Shown: positions 18,917 through 25,926 of the stretch, one piece after another
Numbering within the stretch: position 1 is the stretch's first letter
Layout: each line of letters starts with the position of its first letter
Assembly: GCA_033762075.1 (NCBI GenBank)
Contig: JANRLY010000034.1
Coordinates: forward strand, 42,934 to 106,933
Length of the DNA: 64,000 nucleotides
Direction of reading: 5' to 3'
From: VFKI01 sp033762075
GTDB lineage: Bacteria; Pseudomonadota; Gammaproteobacteria; DSM-16500
Translations under genes and position numbers: made by a program
The notes under the pieces: generated by a model
What the model was told of the DNA's origin: nothing
The model's input: the letters and a program-made list of their open reading frames with translations, nothing else
Databases searched by the model: none

Positions 18917-19432
18917 ATGGATTCACTCGCTCACAATGAATATGTCATCGTCGGTAAAATCGGCGCGACATACGGGGTACGAGGTTGGTTGAAAATCACT
19001 TCCTATACTGAATCAACCGATACCCTATTAAACTTTCATGACTGGTATTTAAAATACCCGGACCAATGGAAGCTAATTCATATCGAAGCGAGCAAAAGAC
19101 ACGGCAAAAGCATCATCGCAAAGCTTGAGAGCGTCCATACGCCTGAAGCAGCGCGACGATTAACCGGCAAAGAGATCGCTATTCCACGATCACAATTGCC
19201 GCCCATTAAAGAAAATGAATATTATTGGGCAGATTTAATTGGCTTAACTGTTTTAACTGTAGATCAAGTTAAACTCGGCACCGTTCGTTATCTCATAGAA
19301 ACGGGTGCCAATGATGTGATGATCATCCAAGATGAGCACAATCGTGAACATGCAATCCCTTGGATCACTTCTGTCATTAAACAAGTTTCACTTGAAGATA
19401 AAACAATCGTCGTTGATTGGGAATTGATTTAG
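18917..19432 (+). CDS. rimM: 16S rRNA processing / ribosome maturation factor RimM
   Basis: A 171-residue RimM with the N-terminal beta-barrel (VIVGKIGATYGVRGWLKI) and a C-terminal PRC-barrel (YYWADLIGLTVLT...AIPWI). It binds S19 and helps mature the 30S head. It starts 9 bp after rpsP, and its TAG stop shares one base with the GTG start of trmD. Confidence 0.96.
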   Translation: MDSLAHNEYVIVGKIGATYGVRGWLKITSYTESTDTLLNFHDWYLKYPDQWKLIHIEASKRHGKSIIAKLESVHTPEAARRLTGKEIAIPRSQLPPIKENEYYWADLIGLTVLTVDQVKLGTVRYLIETGANDVMIIQDEHNREHAIPWITSVIKQVSLEDKTIVVDWELI

Positions 19433-20172
19433 TGTGGTTTGGTGTTATTACTTTATTTCCAGAGATGCTTTCTGCAGCCCAATATGGCGTCACTGGGCGA
19501 GCTCTGCAAAATAAGCTCGCTGAATTACACCACTGGAATCCACGTGATTTTACGGACAATAAGCACGGCAACGTTGATGACCGTCCGTATGGTGGCAGCC
19601 CAGGCATGGTGATGTCGGTGCAACCGTTACAAGCCGCGATTCACGCAGCACAACAAGTTGCTCCAGAAGGCACAGAACTGATTTATTTAACGCCTCAGGG
19701 CAAGCGTTTTGATCATGCCGCTGCTACTCAATTCGCCAAAAAGAAAGGCTTATTGTTTGTTGCAGGCCGCTACGAAGGCATTGATGAACGACTCATGATA
19801 CTTGAGCCTGGCACGGAATGGTCCATAGGAGACTATGTTTTATCCGGTGGTGAATTTGCCGCGATGACAATGATGGATGCGATTACGCGCCTTATTCCGA
19901 ATGTGTTAGGGCATGCTGAATCAGCACAATTAGATTCACATAGTGCGGGATTACTTGAATATCCGCATTATACGCGACCAGAAATCTACCAAGATCTGGC
20001 CGTTCCAGAAGTACTTTTGCATGGCAATCATCAAGCCATTGCAAAATGGCGATTGAAACAATCGCTTGGGCGCACATGGCAGAAACGCCCTGACTTGCTT
20101 GAGAATATAACCCTCAGCGAAGTCGAACAGGAACTACTAAAGGAATATATTAGCCAAGCAAACAAGGAGTGA
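19432..20172 (+). CDS. trmD: tRNA (guanine-37-N1)-methyltransferase
   Basis: A 246-residue SPOUT methyltransferase that makes m1G37 in tRNAs and prevents +1 frameshifting. The knot motif GDYVLSGGE and YGGSPGMVM are visible. The start is a GTG (19432) giving (M)WFGVITLFPEM, the conserved beginning; it overlaps the rimM stop by one base with GGGAA upstream. A longer reading from 19417 adds five residues from the rimM tail and is unlikely. Confidence 0.96.
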   Translation: MWFGVITLFPEMLSAAQYGVTGRALQNKLAELHHWNPRDFTDNKHGNVDDRPYGGSPGMVMSVQPLQAAIHAAQQVAPEGTELIYLTPQGKRFDHAAATQFAKKKGLLFVAGRYEGIDERLMILEPGTEWSIGDYVLSGGEFAAMTMMDAITRLIPNVLGHAESAQLDSHSAGLLEYPHYTRPEIYQDLAVPEVLLHGNHQAIAKWRLKQSLGRTWQKRPDLLENITLSEVEQELLKEYISQANKE

Positions 20173-20204
20173 TGAGTAAGAAAGTTTGCATGATACTTTG
20201 TCAA

Positions 20205-20239
20205 TATTCGGTGAACTTTTGATAAGAACTTGCCGAATA
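20205..20239 (+). promoter_or_regulatory. hairpin in the trmD-rplS spacer
   Basis: Inverted arms TATTCGG and CCGAATA flank about 21 nt containing partly complementary GAACTT/AGAACTT segments. It lies 47 nt before rplS inside the operon. It could attenuate transcription or be an RNA processing site; there is no U-tract. Confidence 0.4.
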
Positions 20240-20285
20240 CGTATGACATTTTAAGTTAAATACATTGGTATTAAGAGGAACAGCC

Positions 20286-20723
20286 ATGAACATTATTCAG
20301 ATTTTAGAAGCAGAGCAAATGCAAACAGCAAAACCCATGCCAACTTTTGCACCGGGTGATACTGTATCTGTCCAAGTCAAAGTCCGTGAAGGTGAACGCG
20401 TGCGTTTACAATCCTACGAAGGCGTTGTCATTGCTAAACGTAATCGCGGATTAAATTCTTCATTTACCGTACGCAAAATTTCACATGGCGTGGGTGTTGA
20501 GCGTGTTTTTCAAACTTACAGCCCACTCATTGATAGCGTTGAAGTAAAACGTCGCGGTGATGTCCGTCGCGCTAAATTATATTACATGCGTAAACTCAGC
20601 GGGAAAGCAGCACGTATTCGTGAAAAGCTTTCTACAACGAATGGCGCTAAATCAACTGTTGAATCGACAACTGTAACGCCTGATGTTGCTAATAATAATG
20701 AAACGGATGCAGCACAAGAATAA
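20286..20723 (+). CDS. rplS: 50S ribosomal protein L19
   Basis: A 145-residue L19. Conserved segments include FAPGDTVSVQVKVREG, RVRLQSYEGVVI, SFTVRKISHGVGVERVF and the basic RRGDVRRAKLYYMR. The C-terminal tail of about 30 residues (TNGAKSTVESTT...) is longer than in E. coli (115 residues) and is Thr/Ser/Asn-rich. Start ATG 20286 with AGAGGA upstream; a start at 20265 is not supported. Last gene of the rpsP operon. Confidence 0.96.
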   Translation: MNIIQILEAEQMQTAKPMPTFAPGDTVSVQVKVREGERVRLQSYEGVVIAKRNRGLNSSFTVRKISHGVGVERVFQTYSPLIDSVEVKRRGDVRRAKLYYMRKLSGKAARIREKLSTTNGAKSTVESTTVTPDVANNNETDAAQE

Positions 20724-20736
20724 CCGCCAAACTATG

Positions 20737-20760
20737 TCATTCCCGCCAAGGCGGGAATGA
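20737..20760. repeat. short palindrome with the family B core, after rplS
   Basis: Perfect 11 bp arms TCATTCCCGCC / GGCGGGAATGA with a 2 nt loop, 13 bp after the rplS stop. The same ATTCCCGC core forms the inner arms of the larger family B elements at 42078, 56128 and 63698. It may act as a terminator stem, but no T-tract follows. Confidence 0.75.
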
Positions 20761-20790
20761 GAGGACAGGGTTTGAATCGGAATATCTATC

Positions 20791-21930
20791 ATGCATCTCA
20801 CTTACACCACCACAGCCAGCGCTAAAGACATTATGAACTGGTCTGGAACGCCCTATCATATGTCACGTGCATTTGCTGCAGGCGGTGATACGATTCATTA
20901 TGTTGGCAATCTTAAACGCGAATTGCCTTTTGGTTTCAAGTTAAAACAATTCATTAAAAAATGTTCTGATCAACGTGAAAGTCCACGCTTCAATATCTAT
21001 GCTGCACAACATTATTCAGAACAAGTGGCAAAACAATTACAACAACACAAAACAGATGCTGTCATTTCTCCTTTGATCAATCCGATCGCGTATTTAGAGT
21101 GCAAACAACCCATTATTCTTTGGACGGATGCTTTGTATGCAAGCTTACTGGGATTTTATCCCGCATTTGCACGTCACTCAGCCAATTCAGTCCGCGCAGG
21201 TAATACACTTTCAGAAGAATGTTTAAAGCGCTGTCGTCTAGCGATTTTCTCATCCGAATGGGCAGCACGTACAGCAATTGAAATTTATGGCGCACCCCAT
21301 GAAAAAATAAAAGTCGTCCCCTACGGTGCAAACATTGAATCTGTATACACATTTCCTGATATTCAAAAAATTGTTTCATTGCGCCAACGCGATTGCGTGA
21401 AATTACTTTTCATCGGGAAACATTGGGACCGCAAAGGCGGCGATATTGTTTTTCGTGTTGCAAAAGCATTACATGCTGCTGGACAAAAAGTTGAAGTGCA
21501 TTTTGTCGGTTGTCATCCACCAAAAGAAATCGAAATCCCGTCTTATATTATTTGTCATGGTTTTATTCCTAAACGCACGCCAGAAGGATTAGAAAAAATC
21601 ACGACATTATTTCGTGAATCGCATTTTTTATTTTTACCTTCACGCGCTGAAGCATGTGCAATTGTTTTTGCTGAAGCCAATGCGTTTGCTTTACCAGTCT
21701 TAACTTCTTACGTTGGCGGCATTACGACTGCAATAAAAAATAATATTAACGGCATGACATTTTCGCTCGATGCACCAGAAAAAATTTATTGCGATTATAT
21801 TATCGATCTTATGCAAAACTACTCCCGTTACGAAGCCCTCGCGCTCTCCTCTTTCGATCAATATCAAACGCGGCTTAATTGGCGAACAGCCACTGATCAT
21901 GTTCGTAAGCTCATTCGTGAATCCATTTAA
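20791..21930 (+). CDS. GT4-type glycosyltransferase
   Basis: A 379-residue GT-B glycosyltransferase (glycosyl transferase group 1). The C-terminal nucleotide-sugar domain has LLFIGKHWDRKGGDIVF and the E-x7-E type motif in SRAEACAIVFAEANAFALPV. No membrane segment is present. It stands outside the main polysaccharide locus, next to the rplS operon, so its acceptor is unknown. No ribosome binding site is strong (GGA about 11 nt upstream of the ATG). Confidence 0.82.
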   Translation: MHLTYTTTASAKDIMNWSGTPYHMSRAFAAGGDTIHYVGNLKRELPFGFKLKQFIKKCSDQRESPRFNIYAAQHYSEQVAKQLQQHKTDAVISPLINPIAYLECKQPIILWTDALYASLLGFYPAFARHSANSVRAGNTLSEECLKRCRLAIFSSEWAARTAIEIYGAPHEKIKVVPYGANIESVYTFPDIQKIVSLRQRDCVKLLFIGKHWDRKGGDIVFRVAKALHAAGQKVEVHFVGCHPPKEIEIPSYIICHGFIPKRTPEGLEKITTLFRESHFLFLPSRAEACAIVFAEANAFALPVLTSYVGGITTAIKNNINGMTFSLDAPEKIYCDYIIDLMQNYSRYEALALSSFDQYQTRLNWRTATDHVRKLIRESI

Positions 21931-21975
21931 AATCATTGATTCTATTATAATTTCCCAAAAACGATTCGATTTTAG

Positions 21976-22003
21976 TTGATCAATACTTATACTAATGTAT
22001 AAT
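21976..22003 (+). promoter_or_regulatory. sigma70-type promoter of the Cys-rich lipoprotein gene
   Basis: TTGATC (21976-21981) and TATAAT (21998-22003) with a 16 nt spacer, 27 nt before the lipoprotein ATG. A GGAGG ribosome binding site (22022-22026) follows. Confidence 0.62.
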
Positions 22004-22030
22004 ATTTGTTCAATTTAAATTGGAGGCGAT

Positions 22031-22513
22031 ATGAAACGCACTTTAACAATCTTCTTCATAGTATTTTTAACCACCCAGTTAACAGCTTGCGCTGAGCTTA
22101 CAGCTCAATACAATACTACACACTGCACAACCAACGCAGCTTACGCAGCTGGGGTCAATGCAGCTACGAGTGGAAATGAAATGGAAACCACTTACGACAG
22201 CTTATGTTCAGAAAACAGCGACGCCCTGAATAATGCTTATCAAAATGGTTATAAATATGGTTTAGCGCATCAACCAACATCCGTCAAAACCAAAGTAATC
22301 GTGTACAATGGAAACCACCCTGACAAACAATGTGTAAGTGATAGTTTTGGCAATCAAACTTGCGGCTACAATTGCGCAAAAACACCTTTCCAAATTCAGT
22401 GCGCTAAAGATCCAGAAAACAATTGTGTCAGCAATGTATTTAACGATATTAAATGCGGCAGTAATTGTCACGTTGATCAATTTAATCAAATAAATTGTGA
22501 TTCAACAGAATAA
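22031..22513 (+). CDS. Cys-rich lipoprotein with a duplicated module
   Basis: 160 residues. Residues 1-20 form a lipoprotein signal with lipobox L-T-A-C, so C20 is the expected lipidated residue. Function not recognised. The C-terminal third contains two tandem copies of a Cys module: C101-x9-C111-x3-C115-x8-C124 and C132-x9-C142-x3-C146-x9-C156, with shared residues CVS, CG, NC and F-x-Q. These probably form disulfides in the periplasm. Similar short CVxxxGxxxCGxNC modules occur in proteobacterial secreted proteins of unknown role. It has its own promoter and strong GGAGG site. Its stop is only a few bases from the 3' end of the convergent 6S RNA gene. Confidence 0.75.
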   Translation: MKRTLTIFFIVFLTTQLTACAELTAQYNTTHCTTNAAYAAGVNAATSGNEMETTYDSLCSENSDALNNAYQNGYKYGLAHQPTSVKTKVIVYNGNHPDKQCVSDSFGNQTCGYNCAKTPFQIQCAKDPENNCVSNVFNDIKCGSNCHVDQFNQINCDSTE

Positions 22514-22516
22514 AAA

Positions 22517-22666
22517 GAAAGCAGACAAGACCGAAGACCTGAAATATTCAGGTGGATGTCTCAGCGATGTTTTAGGCGTCCTACACGAAGTGTAGGCATG
22601 CACACCACATCAGCATTCTGACTTCCGTATGTAAAATTGTAGGGTTTCGATTCATTGTCTGCTTTC
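22517..22666 (-). ncRNA. ssrS: 6S RNA
   Basis: The 150 nt region has 12 bp perfect outer arms (GAAAGCAGACAA at 22517-22528 and complement at 22655-22666). Read on the minus strand it matches the E. coli 6S RNA 3' half: GGTGTGCATGCC for GGTGAGCATGCTC, then a hairpin, then GCCTAAAAC for GCCTTAAAAC, then ACATCCACCTGAA...TTCAGG for ACATTCACCTTGAA...TTCAAGG. The overall rod with a central bubble fits. 6S RNA binds sigma70-RNA polymerase in stationary phase. After the 3' end the minus strand reads TTTTTATT, an intrinsic terminator tail. Legionella 6S is similarly short. No ygfA/fau gene is beside it, unlike in enterics. Confidence 0.82.
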
Positions 22667-22674
22667 AAACGTCA

Positions 22675-23457
22675 TTATACAGCCAAACTTCGCTCTTTCA
22701 ACATCTCAATACGCGTTTGATCTTCTGTAGAAATAGCACGATGAAAATCACGTTTATTTTCTAACCACAATAATTCAAATCGCGTCGCAATATCGATTGC
22801 TTCTGTGAATTGTTCCGCGGTTAATGGATAATGCAAAGCCATTTTGCGTGTGTCTAAATAATCAATGCAGCCTGGCGAAAATTGACTCAAAAAAGGCAAA
22901 GCATCTACGGTAATCGCGCCACCCAACACAACTGCTAACCCTTTTTCTTTTGCTTGAGCTGCTGTTTTTTGAACAAGATCGAAAATGACTGGGGCATTAA
23001 TATCTTGACGCTTCAACCCCATCGACGCTGCTAAATCCACACGACCAATCACAACGCCAAAAATATGACGCATGTCTGGCAAAGCGAGCATGTCAGGAAA
23101 AGTCTGGCAAGCTGTGATGGTTTCAATATTAATGAGTAATTTGACATGAGAAAGATGGTCTTGATATACGCGCTTAGCTGCAGTAACGAACTTTTGAAGC
23201 GCGTATGGCGTTTCAATCATAGGGGCAATAATACGTGAAGCCCCTAAAATAAATGCTTCATGCAAGTCTCTGACGGCTTCAGCGCCACCGATTTTAAGAT
23301 CTAAACTAAGCCCTGCACTAGCGGCAAGATGTGCAAGTTGTCTAACCTCTTCACCTCGCGAGCCTTCTGCTTCGAACTCAGCTCTCAACGCTAAAATATA
23401 TGGTTTTGTTTTTTCATTCGTTAACAATGCCAACATTTGCTGCCAATGGCCACGCAT
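22675..23457 (-). CDS. CitE-like HpcH/HpaI aldolase/lyase family protein
   Basis: About 260 residues of the citrate lyase beta / HpcH-HpaI TIM-barrel family, which cleaves or forms C-C bonds of CoA thioesters or 2-oxoacids with Mg2+. The metal-binding acidic residues are in LINIETITA and VVIGRVDLAASMG. The start at 23457 (MRGHWQQML) has a GGGGGAG site 6 nt upstream and avoids overlap; a start at 23544 would run into the upstream gene. The genuine substrate is unknown; citDF partners are absent, so it is not a citrate lyase subunit. Its stop abuts 6S RNA. Confidence 0.75.
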   Translation of the reverse strand: MRGHWQQMLALLTNEKTKPYILALRAEFEAEGSRGEEVRQLAHLAASAGLSLDLKIGGAEAVRDLHEAFILGASRIIAPMIETPYALQKFVTAAKRVYQDHLSHVKLLINIETITACQTFPDMLALPDMRHIFGVVIGRVDLAASMGLKRQDINAPVIFDLVQKTAAQAKEKGLAVVLGGAITVDALPFLSQFSPGCIDYLDTRKMALHYPLTAEQFTEAIDIATRFELLWLENKRDFHRAISTEDQTRIEMLKERSLAV

Positions 23458-23503
23458 GCCATGCTCCCCCTTTCTTATAAGCGAAGCACTATAGCAGTGA
23501 TGG

Positions 23504-24889
23504 TTAACGAAGCAAAGAGGGTGCGGTGTTAACTTTGTTTTCACATAGATGCTTTTCTGCTAGAGAGTGCAAAAGATCAGGAATCAAGCACCTTAATACA
23601 TCTCGCATCGTCTCGAGACGATGGATACCCTCTGAATGCACCACATTATCTAGCACACGAACTAGCTTGGCGTGTTGTTCTTGCAGTGATTTCAGACGAG
23701 CTGATGCTTCTTCTAAAGCTTGCGCTAACACTTCTTCCTTCCGGAGTGCTTCATTTCCTTGTTTGGCCACAGCTTTGCCTTTCGGGCTCAACCAATTGTA
23801 ATCCGCCATCAAGTTGCGCTTAAAATCTTGGTATTGCTCTTTGGTATGATTTACATTTTCTGCACGCCACTCATTCAGAATCGGTAAAGCTTCTGGCACT
23901 ATGATAGCTTGCATTAATTTGACGCATTCACTTACCTCACGTTTCGCTTGAAACCTCTCAGCTTGAAATTTTTCAATCACAATTTGAGTTTTCTGTATAC
24001 TGCTTGCAAGTGTCAAGAGTTCTTGATTATGCGCGTTTAGGACCAGGCTCATTTTCTCAAACTCTGCTTGATTGATATAACTATAACGACGCTCCGGCAT
24101 ATACTGCTCTAATAAAGTCTCGACAGATTGTCGCAACGCAGGGACTTGTTGAATATTTCGCGTTTCATCATCAATGACCTCGATATAATCCAATTGAGCA
24201 ATGACTGCAACTGCATGTGGCGCCGCCGCAAGACAAGTAAAAAAGTCTGTCACGGTTTGATGAATAGAAGCTATTTTTTGGGCGTTCAATGCAGATTGCT
24301 TGACGCGTTTAGAAAGTATTTCAATCATGATACGCTCAAGCATGGCGTTTGAGTGTAAATTTTTAATAATTTCCTTAGCTTGAGTATTGAGTGTTTGAAT
24401 AATTTTAATTTCGTGCTTATATTTTACTGTATTGTTTTCTTTACTGATTGCACTTCGACTCCCTGCAGATATAAGAAATTGCTTATTGAGAAAAACACTC
24501 CCAGAGATAGAAAACATATCGCAGAAATGAATTAATTTCTCAGCGCTCCCTTTCGTTTTTTCTCTAGGCAATGGCAATGCTTGATAAATCTTTGCGAGCA
24601 ATAAAAAATCAATAGATGATTCAAGCTGAGCTGGAAGTGAAACAGGGTTCTTCTCCATTTCTTTTAATGCTGGGGGGGTTTCAAAAAGGATATTGATTTC
24701 TCTTTGTAAACCACTCACAAAAAATTTAAAATCACTTGTATAGAATTGAGAATACTCTTTCACTGGTTTAGGTTGAACAGGATATTTTTTGGCTTCCCAA
24801 ACCATTCTTATTTCATCTGGAACAGGCCTATTTGGCCAGGAAGCAAATAAACCAACATCAGAGCAAGATATATTTTTATCATTATTCAT
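23504..24889 (-). CDS. predicted coiled-coil protein of unknown function
   Basis: 461 residues, no recognised family, no signal peptide or membrane helix. The C-terminal half is long alpha-helical with heptad-like patterns (about 290-335 and 385-430, for example ALEEASARLKSLQEQHAKLVR). The N-terminal 100 residues are Pro/Lys/aromatic-rich. AGG about 12 nt before the ATG. It sits downstream of metF by about 30 bp, so it may be co-transcribed, but a metabolic link is not evident. Cytosolic coiled-coil orphans are common among Legionellales secreted effectors; this is only a hypothesis here. Confidence 0.75.
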   Translation of the reverse strand: MNNDKNISCSDVGLFASWPNRPVPDEIRMVWEAKKYPVQPKPVKEYSQFYTSDFKFFVSGLQREINILFETPPALKEMEKNPVSLPAQLESSIDFLLLAKIYQALPLPREKTKGSAEKLIHFCDMFSISGSVFLNKQFLISAGSRSAISKENNTVKYKHEIKIIQTLNTQAKEIIKNLHSNAMLERIMIEILSKRVKQSALNAQKIASIHQTVTDFFTCLAAAPHAVAVIAQLDYIEVIDDETRNIQQVPALRQSVETLLEQYMPERRYSYINQAEFEKMSLVLNAHNQELLTLASSIQKTQIVIEKFQAERFQAKREVSECVKLMQAIIVPEALPILNEWRAENVNHTKEQYQDFKRNLMADYNWLSPKGKAVAKQGNEALRKEEVLAQALEEASARLKSLQEQHAKLVRVLDNVVHSEGIHRLETMRDVLRCLIPDLLHSLAEKHLCENKVNTAPSLLR

Positions 24890-24920
24890 TATTTCACTAC
24901 CTTATTCTTATATAAAAAAA

Positions 24921-25787
24921 TTATTCAGACATTGCTAATTTTTTTGTTCTAAATAATTGACTCACCAATTGTAAACTCGCGTCAGCTTGGTTAAGCGTAT
25001 AAAAATGCAACCCAGGTGCGCCGCCAGCAATTAATTTTTGGCATAAATTGTAAACAACTTCTGTGCCGAATGATTTGACGGATTCGTGATCATCACCATA
25101 TTCTGCGAGACGCTTCCGAATCCACATTGGAATTTCAGCGCCACACAAATCAGAAAATCTTGCCAAACGAGCAAATTGTGTAATTGGCATAATGCCAGGC
25201 ACAATAGGTACGAATATATCAAATTGAGCGCATTGGTCAATAAAATAAAAGTAGGCATCTGGATTGTAAAAATATTGTGTCATTGCACTGTTAGCGCCAC
25301 ACTCTATTTTGCGTTTCAAGTTAAGCATATCTTGTGTTGGTGTCGCCGCTTGCGGGTGAAATTCGGGATAAGCCGCCACTTCAATGTAAAAATGATCTCC
25401 AGTTGTTTCGCGTATAAATTGCACCAATTCACTGGCAAATTTAAATTCACCCAGTTGATCGCTCCCCACAGGTAAATCACCGCGTAAAGCAACTATTCGA
25501 TCAATGCCCAAGTTTTGATAAGCTTTTAAAAAGTGAACGATTTCATCCCGGGTAGAGCCAATACATGACAAATGCGGAACGACTGGTGTTTCTATTTTAT
25601 TCTGTAACATTTTGACAGTTTCGAGAGTACCTTCTCGTGTAGATCCACCCGCACCAAAAGTAACCGAAAAAAAAGCAGGCTCTGTTTCTGCGAGACGTGT
25701 AGCAGTATTTGCTAGAGCTGTTGCACCTTCGGCAGACTTTGGTGGAAAAAATTCATAACTCAATCCAAATGATGTTTGATGCTTCAT
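24921..25787 (-). CDS. metF: 5,10-methylenetetrahydrofolate reductase
   Basis: A 288-residue FAD enzyme that makes 5-methyl-THF, the methyl donor of MetH. Typical segments: YEFFPPKSAEG (catalytic Glu near residue 12), FFSVTFGAGGSTREGT, HLSCIGSTRDEI, and PGIMPI. Length matches E. coli MetF (296). GGAG lies 8 nt before the ATG. It follows metH by about 140 bp containing a large RNA-like hairpin. Confidence 0.95.
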   Translation of the reverse strand: MKHQTSFGLSYEFFPPKSAEGATALANTATRLAETEPAFFSVTFGAGGSTREGTLETVKMLQNKIETPVVPHLSCIGSTRDEIVHFLKAYQNLGIDRIVALRGDLPVGSDQLGEFKFASELVQFIRETTGDHFYIEVAAYPEFHPQAATPTQDMLNLKRKIECGANSAMTQYFYNPDAYFYFIDQCAQFDIFVPIVPGIMPITQFARLARFSDLCGAEIPMWIRKRLAEYGDDHESVKSFGTEVVYNLCQKLIAGGAPGLHFYTLNQADASLQLVSQLFRTKKLAMSE

Positions 25788-25831
25788 GCGTGTTGCTCCA
25801 TAACTTGATTTTTTCTCTACTTAATTATCGC

Positions 25832-25924
25832 GGTGACCTGTCTTGTTGTTAAAGGCAACTAAAGCACAGCGAGACGGAGTCGAACGAGCCATTGCCTAGA
25901 ACAACAAGACAGAGTTACGGCACC
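25832..25924 (-). promoter_or_regulatory. large structured element between metH and metF
   Basis: Perfect 13 bp arms CTGTCTTGTTGTT (25838-25850) and AACAACAAGACAG (25900-25912), extended outward by GGTGAC / GTTAC...CACC pairing and inward by GGCAA / TTGCC, enclosing a ~40 nt loop. It starts 3 bp after the metH stop on the minus strand. There is no T-tract on either side. It could be an mRNA processing or attenuation element controlling metF, a dispersed repeat, or an unrecognised regulatory RNA. It does not match SAM or SAH riboswitches I know. Confidence 0.6.
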
Positions 25925-25926
25925 CA

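Noticed and set aside
22514..22668. A plus-strand structured RNA other than 6S
   Set aside because: The outer stem is symmetric, so either strand was possible. Only the minus strand gives the ordered 6S segments (GCATGCC, GCCTAAAAC, CACCTGAA) and a T-rich tail.
25860..25895. A tRNA-like T-arm (CGTTCGACTCC on the minus strand)
   Set aside because: No acceptor stem, anticodon arm or CCA fits around it; it lies in the loop of the metH-metF hairpin.
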